In this document: one piece after another, positions 46,264-52,657 of the stretch | Layout: every line of letters begins with the position of its first letter | Position numbering within the stretch: position 1 is the stretch's first letter | Source of the DNA: Bacteroidota bacterium | Lineage (GTDB): Bacteria > Bacteroidota > Bacteroidia > Bacteroidales > UBA5342 | NCBI GenBank assembly: GCA_003249935.1 | Contig: QKHT01000016.1 | Span: 1 to 52,657, forward strand | Reading direction: 5' to 3' | Length of the DNA: 52,657 nt | Translations under genes and position numbers: made by a program | The notes under the pieces: generated by a model | Told to the model about the DNA's origin: nothing | Databases searched by the model: none | The model's input: only the letters and a program-made list of their open reading frames with translations

Positions 46264-48345
46264 ATGAATATTATGAATTTGTTTAGAAAGTTTTCAATGC
46301 TAATTGCAGCAGGAGTTGTTGCAGTATCTTGCGTAGACGAGAACAATATCAGCAATAACCCAATTGTTGAAGAAGGTCCATTCTCGAAATATTTTGATTG
46401 GAAAACTACGCAACAGGTTGAATTAAAGCTTACTGTACTCAATGCTGGTAACGAGGCCTTGGAAAGTATCCCTTTAGCCGTTTATACTAAAAATCCGTTT
46501 GTTATTACATCTGAAGGTCAGGAAATAATGGGCGATAGTAGTTCGGAAAACATGGTTTTTAAAGGGATGACAGATGGTAATGGTAAAATCGAACTACCTT
46601 TAACAGTGGCTTCGCGATTCGATTCATTATTTGTTGCCACAACTTTCCCCGGTGTTCCCACGCTTACACCAATCGTTATTCGTAATCACTCGGCTGAAAT
46701 TGTAATTGGTGGTTCGGCAATTGCATCGAAAGCTGTTGTACGTAAGTCAGTAAATCTGGGTGCTGTTCCAACAGGATTTGGCAGCCTTGGTACTTGGAAC
46801 AGCGTGGGGCGACCAACCTATCTTACTGCACCCGATGCAATTACCGCAGACTTTCTTGCCGTAGTAAATAATTCACTTCCGGAGTATGTTCAGTTGCCCA
46901 TTTCACATCCTGAATATTTGGCAAAGGGCAGTGAAGCAAACGTTATTGTTAAGGAAAGGGCCGAAGTTTGGATTACTTTTGTAAATGAAGGTGCCGGTTG
47001 GTTAAACTCACTTTGCTATTTTTATTACAACACCAATAATCCTCCAAAAACAGCGAGCGAAATCAAAAATATGTATGTCGTATTTCCGAACGTTTCGATT
47101 ACATCATCGAATAGTCCGCTAATCTCGGGCGACAAGGTTCAACTTAAATACTACGATGAAACCACTAAGGCATTTACGAATATTTGGCCTGCAAATGTAA
47201 CCATTGGGTGGTGTTTACTTGCCAATGGATTCAGTTCAAGTTCAGGTAATGTAACAGTTGGTACGCACAAAGTATATTCAATCCCCGAGTTCAATCCGGA
47301 GTCAAGTGCTGATTTGAAGAAACACACCGTTTTGCTCTATGATAAAAACCGTCAGCGTTTAGTTATTGGTTTGGAAGATATGCGTAGAGATCAGGGTAGT
47401 GATAACGACTTTAATGATGCAGTATTTTACGCAACAGCCAATCCGATAACCGCAATTGAAACCGGTAATTTGCCGGCAGTAGATACTCCAAAAGATGAAG
47501 ATGGTGATGGTGTATCGGATAAATATGACGAGTATCCAAAGGATCCTGAGCGCGCATTCAACAACTATTATCCGTCAAATAAGCGGTTTGGAACTTTAGC
47601 ATTTGAAGATTTGTGGCCATCAAAGGGCGATTACGACTTCAACGATATGGTCCTTGATTATCAATATAAATATGTGACAAATGTTCGGAACGAGGTAGTT
47701 GACTTAAATGCAAACTTTTTGTTGCGAGCCAGAGGCGCAGCATATAATAATGGGTTCGCGATCATGTTGCCAATTAATCAAAATAAGGTAAAGTCTGTTT
47801 CTGGACAAAAAATAACTTCAGATGTGTTTAAATTAAATGCCAATGGCGTTGAAAACAGTTTGACAGAGGAGGCAGTTATTCCGGTTTTTGATCAGGCCTC
47901 GTCGGTTTTACGTGATTGGAATACCGACCCGGTTCAGCCTAAAAAAACATCAGAAGCTGTTAATTTAACTATTAACCTTCAGTCGCCCTTGGCTTTATCC
48001 AAATTAGGCTCATTCCCATTAAATCCATTTGTTATCCGGAATAAAGAACGGAACGTTGAGATACATCTTCCGCATTCGATGCCTTCGGGTTATGCAAATA
48101 AAGACTTGTTTGGCAAGTATAATGATAGAACCGACCTTTCAAAAGGTATTTCATATGTGTCTGACGGTGGCTTGCCATGGGCTCTGGATATTGCGGATAG
48201 TTTTGTTTACCCAATTGAACGAACCCCGATTTTTAAAGCATATAATTTCTTTGAAACCTGGGCTGGTTCGAACGGTACAAAATATGCCGATTGGTATTTG
48301 GATAAAACCAACTATAGAAATAGCAAGGAATTGTATACCAAATAA
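46264..48345 (+). CDS. LruC-domain outer-membrane lipoprotein
   Basis: The 693-residue product has a lipoprotein signal peptide (MNIMNLFRKFSMLIAAGVV, then AVSC; lipobox Cys near residue 22). The middle contains a DUF4114-like motif (RDQGSDNDFNDAVFYA), then a thrombospondin-3-type calcium loop, DEDGDGVSDKYDEYPKDPERA (about residues 413-433). An LruC/DUF4842 domain begins FEDLWPSKGDYDFNDMVLDYQY and extends to the end. Such proteins are probably calcium-binding surface lipoproteins; no biochemical role is known. Start chosen for the lipobox. It is a single gene with a sigma-54-like promoter and a strong terminator. Confidence 0.88.
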   Translation: MNIMNLFRKFSMLIAAGVVAVSCVDENNISNNPIVEEGPFSKYFDWKTTQQVELKLTVLNAGNEALESIPLAVYTKNPFVITSEGQEIMGDSSSENMVFKGMTDGNGKIELPLTVASRFDSLFVATTFPGVPTLTPIVIRNHSAEIVIGGSAIASKAVVRKSVNLGAVPTGFGSLGTWNSVGRPTYLTAPDAITADFLAVVNNSLPEYVQLPISHPEYLAKGSEANVIVKERAEVWITFVNEGAGWLNSLCYFYYNTNNPPKTASEIKNMYVVFPNVSITSSNSPLISGDKVQLKYYDETTKAFTNIWPANVTIGWCLLANGFSSSSGNVTVGTHKVYSIPEFNPESSADLKKHTVLLYDKNRQRLVIGLEDMRRDQGSDNDFNDAVFYATANPITAIETGNLPAVDTPKDEDGDGVSDKYDEYPKDPERAFNNYYPSNKRFGTLAFEDLWPSKGDYDFNDMVLDYQYKYVTNVRNEVVDLNANFLLRARGAAYNNGFAIMLPINQNKVKSVSGQKITSDVFKLNANGVENSLTEEAVIPVFDQASSVLRDWNTDPVQPKKTSEAVNLTINLQSPLALSKLGSFPLNPFVIRNKERNVEIHLPHSMPSGYANKDLFGKYNDRTDLSKGISYVSDGGLPWALDIADSFVYPIERTPIFKAYNFFETWAGSNGTKYADWYLDKTNYRNSKELYTK

Positions 48346-48353
48346 TAAAAGAG

Positions 48354-48388
48354 AAAAAAAGCGTGGAAAGCCTTCCACGCTTTTTTTT
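48354..48388. terminator. Bidirectional terminator after the LruC lipoprotein
   Basis: A-run (48354-48360), stem GCGTGGAA (48361-48368) / TTCCACGC (48373-48380) with loop AGCC, then eight T. It lies between convergent transcription units and can serve both. Confidence 0.9.
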
Positions 48389-48437
48389 TATCTTAATTAA
48401 AACCATGATGTTTCGGATGCCTTAAGTATGTCGTTGT

Positions 48438-49445
48438 TCATTTTATTTTTATCCTACCAACCGAAATTGCAAATAGTTTTGCAAATGCGATGGCTGCAAT
48501 TAAAGCCATTGGAAATACAATTATCGAATACGAAATATTAAATGATTTCAATACCAAACATATTATTTCGAACGATAAGAAATGGACCAAATAAAACTCA
48601 TACGAAATAGTACTTATGTAATTTATTGTTGAATGAACCCATGAAAAATAGGGCATCGATGTGATTTTATACACAAGAATTGTAAATGCAAAGTAGGCAA
48701 TTAGTGCAGGAAAATCATTGGTAATATTCCCAAATTGCCCCCCTTTAAGCGATAAAACCGACATCAACCCAAATGAAATGATGAATGCCAATAGTATTTT
48801 CGTAAAAGAGAAGCAATGAAAACAAAAGTTCGCACCTTTTTTTGCGATGATCATGCCCAATCCAAATTCCCAAATGTAGCGGATAAATAAGCTATTCCAG
48901 CTTCTTAAATCGCCTTTACCGATGGCGCCCAAAAAAACAATAAAACCCAAAGACAACATGACCGTAAGAATGATAAAAAGAGTCGACGACAGTTTTTCTC
49001 GTAGTTTGTAGATCAATGGAAAAAACAGGTAAAATTGAACAATGGTAGAAATGAACCACAGCTGATAGCCATAACTTCCAATGTAACTTTCGTAAAACAT
49101 TTTATAAAGAAAGATGTGGCTTAAATAGTATTTCAAACCAAGGTCGGCATAAATCGGAGTGAATTGCCCAACTAAAAATGCGATAGTCACAAATACATAA
49201 TAGGGAATCAGAATTTTTGTGAACCTTCGCTTTATAAAATCGAAGTATTTGCCGGGTGGTTTTAAGGCAAGACCAAACCCCGACATAAAAAAGAACAAAT
49301 GAATTCCGGTTCCACCAAACGCAATGGCTTTACTAAATAGTCCTCCCCAATGCAAGGCCTGGAGGTAATGAAATATTACAATAGTTAGAATTGCAAATCC
49401 CTTCGAGTAATCTACAAATTCATTTTTTTTAATTGCGGTCTGCAT
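48438..49445 (-). CDS. Acyltransferase-3 family membrane protein
   Basis: Acyltransferase-3 proteins O-acylate sugars of lipopolysaccharide, exopolysaccharide or related glycans. The 335-residue product has about ten hydrophobic segments and the family start FVDYSKGFAILTIVIFHYLQAL with the conserved His (residue 21), then FFFMSGFGLAL, RRFTKILIPYY and GYQLWFISTIVQFYLFFPLIY. It is the last gene of a three-gene glycan operon, starting 4 bases after the glycosyltransferase. The acyl donor and acceptor are unknown. Confidence 0.9.
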   Translation of the reverse strand: MQTAIKKNEFVDYSKGFAILTIVIFHYLQALHWGGLFSKAIAFGGTGIHLFFFMSGFGLALKPPGKYFDFIKRRFTKILIPYYVFVTIAFLVGQFTPIYADLGLKYYLSHIFLYKMFYESYIGSYGYQLWFISTIVQFYLFFPLIYKLREKLSSTLFIILTVMLSLGFIVFLGAIGKGDLRSWNSLFIRYIWEFGLGMIIAKKGANFCFHCFSFTKILLAFIISFGLMSVLSLKGGQFGNITNDFPALIAYFAFTILVYKITSMPYFSWVHSTINYISTISYEFYLVHFLSFEIICLVLKSFNISYSIIVFPMALIAAIAFAKLFAISVGRIKIK

Positions 49446-49449
49446 TTTT

Positions 49450-50652
49450 CTATTTTGCTCGTTTGGATCTTTCCCAATTTACACTTTGTTTCCCCTTCAA
49501 AAACCGTTTAAATCCCAAGAATACCGCGTAATTCATAATGAAAAAGTAGTATGGAATAAAAAGTATCTTAACCTTGATCTCTTTATTTTCGAGATACCAA
49601 CCCAATAGAGCCATAAAGTAAAACAGTACTTGTGCTGCCATGATCATTTCGTACAGCCCAACAGATTGTGTTTGCTGTTGTTGAAGAAAAACGATCCCTG
49701 CATTTAATAAAAAAATAAGCGGGAGTGCCAATGGTGCCAATGTCCATCGTAACACCCGATGCGAAATGTACTGAAATGATAATAAGCCATACCTGAACAC
49801 ATTTAAAAGTGCCGACAATCTTATTATAGACTGAATGCCACCTGCGGAGATGCGAATTTTGCGTTTCAATTCTTCTTTTACATTTGCCGAAGGTGCTTCA
49901 ATGGCATACGCTTCAGGATCATACTGAATAGTAAAACCTTTCATGGCAATTCGCAGCGAAATAATAAAATCATCCAGAAGCGTGTCTTTTTCCACTTCTT
50001 CAAAAAGTTCTTTTCTCACCGCAAAGAGTTCGCCGGCGGCACCAACCACCGAATAAAGTTCGGCATCCCATTTTTTAAGTGTCGATTCGTACTTCCAATA
50101 AATTCCTTCAGTTTCGGCGGCACTTTGTTTGTCTTTTTGAAAAATGCGTTTTTCGCCCGAGACACATCCAACTTTAGGATCGCTAAAAAGGTTCACAATG
50201 CGTCGAATACTTTCTTTTCCGAGCATGGTGTTGGCATCGGAGAATATAATGATTGGCGATTTAACAAATTCAATACCTCTGTTCATGGCCCCAATCTTTC
50301 CGCCACGCTGAGGAAGGTGGTAAACTTCAACACCCTGATTCTTATATTTTTTAAGTTGATCCGGAGTTCCATCATCCGAGCCATCCGTTACCCATACTTG
50401 TTTTATTTTATCCAACGGATATTCGAGCGAAAGCGAATTCTCCACCTTTGCATCTACATAATCTTTTTCGTTGTATGCCGCAACAAAGAGCGTTACTTCG
50501 GGCTCATAGCCTGCGTTCTTTGGTTGTGCCGATTTTTTCCCCTTAAAGATCCGTTTTACTTTCACCATGCAATAAAGTACAATTCCATAACCCAGATAGG
50601 CATAGAATACAACGAATATCAAAATCCAAAGTGCAATTATTAATCCATTCAT
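49450..50652 (-). CDS. Membrane glycosyltransferase, family 2
   Basis: A 400-residue glycosyltransferase with one N-terminal membrane segment (residues 5-28), a GT-A catalytic domain (about 50-280) and C-terminal membrane segments (about 300-375). Motifs are TLFVAAYNEKDYV, VTDGSDDGT, the DxD-like SDANT, GAAGELFAVRKELF, the acidic LLDDFIIS and a basic RKIRISAGG segment, typical of polymerising or lipid-linked-sugar GT2 enzymes. Middle gene of the operon, 16 bases after the upstream glycosyltransferase. The sugar is not predictable. Confidence 0.9.
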   Translation of the reverse strand: MNGLIIALWILIFVVFYAYLGYGIVLYCMVKVKRIFKGKKSAQPKNAGYEPEVTLFVAAYNEKDYVDAKVENSLSLEYPLDKIKQVWVTDGSDDGTPDQLKKYKNQGVEVYHLPQRGGKIGAMNRGIEFVKSPIIIFSDANTMLGKESIRRIVNLFSDPKVGCVSGEKRIFQKDKQSAAETEGIYWKYESTLKKWDAELYSVVGAAGELFAVRKELFEEVEKDTLLDDFIISLRIAMKGFTIQYDPEAYAIEAPSANVKEELKRKIRISAGGIQSIIRLSALLNVFRYGLLSFQYISHRVLRWTLAPLALPLIFLLNAGIVFLQQQQTQSVGLYEMIMAAQVLFYFMALLGWYLENKEIKVKILFIPYYFFIMNYAVFLGFKRFLKGKQSVNWERSKRAK

Positions 50653-50668
50653 AAAATATCCTTTTAAT

Positions 50669-51583
50669 TTATAATTTATTTGACCCTATTGTCTTTCTAT
50701 TCACAATATTCCATATTTCGGCGTCTAAAATAGCTTTGGCTAATTTAAATTCACCTTTCAAAAGGTAAAGCAAAATTCCTTTGGTTCCCGCAATCACGTA
50801 TAAAAAAAGAAGACTTAAGAGAAGTGTTAAGCCAGTATTATTTCTGCGTGAAAACAAAATTCGGTTTCTGTTGATATAGAAAATTTGCAAATAACTGTTT
50901 TTTACGGTGGAAATACTCTCTTTGTGCAACACCAACGATTCGCCGCAATAGTAAATTTTAAACCCGGCTTTTTGTATCCTGTGCGCCCAATCGTGTTCTT
51001 CGTAATATAAAAAGAAGTATGGGTCCATAACACCCACCTCATCAATAATTTTTTTAGGAACCAACATTGCCGCACCAAATATCGAACCTGTTTCACACGT
51101 ATATGAGTATTGTCCATTATCTTTTTCGCCGAACCCGATGGCTGCATTTCGAATTGTAATGGCACTTATTGGGGTGAACCCCGCAAATTGAAGGGTTTGT
51201 GGGGTGTGAAAGTATTGAATTCTTGGGCTTACCATGCCAATCTGGGGATTTTCCTGAAGTAACCTTACCAAAGGTTCAATAAATCCCGGTTCTACCTCCG
51301 TGTCATTATTCAAAAACAACAGGTATTCGCCTTTGCAAACCGGAATAGCAAGGTTGTTTCCACCTGCAAATCCAAGATTCTTTTTACTTTCAATGAGTAT
51401 TGTATTGGGGAAACGCTCCGAAATAATCTTCGGATTGTCTTTGGGTGAACCATTGTCTACCACAATCACTTCTATATTTGGATATGTTACCTTTTGAAGT
51501 GATTGTAGCATAAGGCAAGTGATTTCGCTCTGGTTGTAATTTACCGAAATTATCGATACCAATGGATACGTTTTGTTTCCCAT
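50669..51583 (-). CDS. Glycosyltransferase family 2 (rhamnosyltransferase-like)
   Basis: The 304-residue product is a WbbL/rhamnosyltransferase-like GT2 enzyme: VSIISVNYNQSEITCLMLQSL at the start, VIVVDNGSPKDN, NLGFAGGNNLAI, LFLNNDTEVEPGF (the DxD motif as NNDTE), GAAMLVPKKIIDEVG and YYEEHDWAHRIQKAGFKI. It has a short hydrophobic segment near residue 255, probably membrane-associated. First gene of the operon; the 139 bases upstream, shared with the divergent decarboxylase gene, have no consensus promoter on this strand. Confidence 0.9.
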   Translation of the reverse strand: MGNKTYPLVSIISVNYNQSEITCLMLQSLQKVTYPNIEVIVVDNGSPKDNPKIISERFPNTILIESKKNLGFAGGNNLAIPVCKGEYLLFLNNDTEVEPGFIEPLVRLLQENPQIGMVSPRIQYFHTPQTLQFAGFTPISAITIRNAAIGFGEKDNGQYSYTCETGSIFGAAMLVPKKIIDEVGVMDPYFFLYYEEHDWAHRIQKAGFKIYYCGESLVLHKESISTVKNSYLQIFYINRNRILFSRRNNTGLTLLLSLLFLYVIAGTKGILLYLLKGEFKLAKAILDAEIWNIVNRKTIGSNKL

Positions 51584-51666
51584 TATGAAATATTTAGATT
51601 ACTAAAATAGTTAAGTTTTTTAAAATAATAGGTATTCTAATCGAAAAAAAGTATTATCTTTATTTT

Positions 51667-51688
51667 CACTTAACTTTTAGTTTAAGTG
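51667..51688. promoter_or_regulatory. Inverted repeat between divergent glycan genes
   Basis: CACTTAA (51667-51673) and TTAAGTG (51682-51688) form a perfect 7-base inverted repeat with an 8-base spacer in the divergent promoter region. It is a possible operator, as no terminator context exists here. Confidence 0.35.
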
Positions 51689-51722
51689 TATTTGATTTTA
51701 GAAATAGTAAAAGCAGGATAAA

Positions 51723-52657
51723 ATGAAAAAAATTTTAGTCTCGGGAGGAGCCGGATTTATCGGTTCACATTTGTGTGAAAGATTATTGAATGAAGGCAAT
51801 GAAGTAGTTTGCCTGGATAATTATTTTACAGGCAGCAAACAAAACATCATTCATTTGTTAAATAATCCTTACTTTGAGTTAATCAGGCATGATGTTACTC
51901 AACCTTTTTTTATAGAAGTAGATGAAATTTACAATCTGGCTTGTCCTGCTTCTCCAATTCATTATCAGATAAATCCTATAAAGACTATCAAAACATCGGT
52001 AATGGGAGCTATAAATATGCTTGGATTAGCTAAGCGTATTAATGCCAGAATCTTACATGCTTCCACTAGTGAGGTATATGGTGATCCTCAGGTTCATCCT
52101 CAAAAAGAAGAGTATTGGGGATATGTAAATCCAATTGGACCACGGTCATGCTACGATGAAGGAAAACGGTGCGCTGAATCGTTGTTTTTCAATTATAACA
52201 TCCAAAACGGTGTAGATATTAAAGTGATACGTATTTTTAATACCTATGGCCCACGGATGAACCCGCACGATGGTCGGGTGGTATCGAATTTTATTGTTCA
52301 GGCATTGCAAGGCGAGGATATAACCATTTATGGCGATGGTCAACAAACCAGAAGCTTCCAGTATGTAAGTGACCTTGTTGATGGTATGCTTGCAATGATG
52401 AAAACGCCGAAAGATTTTGTGGGACCTGTAAACGTGGGTAACCCCGGTGAGTTTACAATGCTCGAATTGGCTGAAAAAGTCATTGCCAAAACCGGTTCAA
52501 AATCGAAACTGGTCTACAATCCATTGCCCAAAGATGATCCTACAAAAAGAAAACCGGATATTACATTGGCAAAAGAAAAATTGGGAGGGTGGTCGCCAAA
52601 GGTTTCGCTCGATGAAGGGTTGGATAAAACCATAGCTTACTTTAAAAGTGTATTGTA
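51723..52657 (+). CDS. UDP-glucuronate decarboxylase (UDP-xylose synthase)
   Basis: The enzyme converts UDP-glucuronate to UDP-xylose for surface glycans. 311 residues are present and the window ends with TA, so the stop codon is cut by one base and the protein is essentially complete. It has the Rossmann motif [10 protein letters not shown] (residues 8-17), [40 protein letters not shown], catalytic Tyr144 and Lys148 in CYDEGKR, and [21 protein letters not shown], which mark the UXS branch of the SDR family. It is divergent from the glycosyltransferase operon. Confidence 0.93.
   Translation, partial: MKKILVSGGAGFIGSHLCERLLNEGNEVVCLDNYFTGSKQNIIHLLNNPYFELIRHDVTQPFFIEVDEIYNLACPASPIHYQINPIKTIKTSVMGAINMLGLAKRINARILHASTSEVYGDPQVHPQKEEYWGYVNPIGPRSCYDEGKRCAESLFFNYNIQNGVDIKVIRIFNTYGPRMNPHDGRVVSNFIVQALQGEDITIYGDGQQTRSFQYVSDLVDGMLAMMKTPKDFVGPVNVGNPGEFTMLELAEKVIAKTGSKSKLVYNPLPKDDPTKRKPDITLAKEKLGGWSPKVSLDEGLDKTIAYFKSVL

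Noticed and set aside
46134-46442. Minus-strand frame at the LruC promoter
   Set aside because: Low-complexity hydrophobic AT-rich reading that covers the promoter and the start of the lipoprotein.

Overview
The window is ordinary, gene-dense chromosome from a member of the Bacteroidota, most likely a Bacteroidales/Marinilabiliales-type marine or sediment bacterium (the lineage is an inference). The evidence is the promoter architecture (TTTG-N19-TAnnTTTG upstream of several genes), near-absence of Shine-Dalgarno sequences, zinc-free rpmJ and rpsN, a DUF6089 - uppS - bamA - ompH - ompH cluster, an S46 dipeptidyl-peptidase, an LruC-domain lipoprotein and the EF-G-like paralogue.

Layout. 1-600: tail of an unknown coiled-coil protein and a small membrane protein. 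0.7-3.8 kb: smpB with a Yip1-type membrane protein, a sirtuin and a secreted C1-type peptidase. 4.1-9.4 kb (minus): outer-membrane biogenesis operon, DUF6089 barrel protein, uppS, bamA and two Skp/OmpH chaperones. 9.5-11.7 kb (minus): EF-G-like GTPase. 12.1-15.3 kb: START-like protein, LptF/LptG permease, ribBA. 15.4-17.1 kb (minus): TPR protein and MORN-repeat lipoprotein.

17.6-35.5 kb is the uninterrupted str-S10-spc-alpha supercluster: rpsL to rplQ with fusA, secY, map, infA and rpoA, including rpmD and rpmJ, which are very short. eno follows. 37.1-45.9 kb: tcdA, two NtrC-type response regulators (one without a DNA-binding domain), a CorA transporter, a DPP7-type S46 peptidase, serine acetyltransferase and an RlmL-like methyltransferase with an altered catalytic motif. 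46.2-48.3 kb: an LruC-domain lipoprotein preceded by a sigma-54-like promoter and divergent from the second NtrC regulator. 48.4-52.7 kb: a surface-polysaccharide locus (acyltransferase, two family-2 glycosyltransferases, UDP-glucuronate decarboxylase cut at its stop codon by the window end).

I see no tRNA, rRNA, CRISPR array, prophage, intact transposon or defence island, and no clearly new system. The observations most worth following are: the sigma-54-like promoter next to an NtrC gene; the regulator that has lost its HTH; structured intercistronic regions before rpsG, rpsH and rpsD that may be autoregulatory; a diverged repeat shared by two gene-free regions; and the altered NPPY motif in the methyltransferase.
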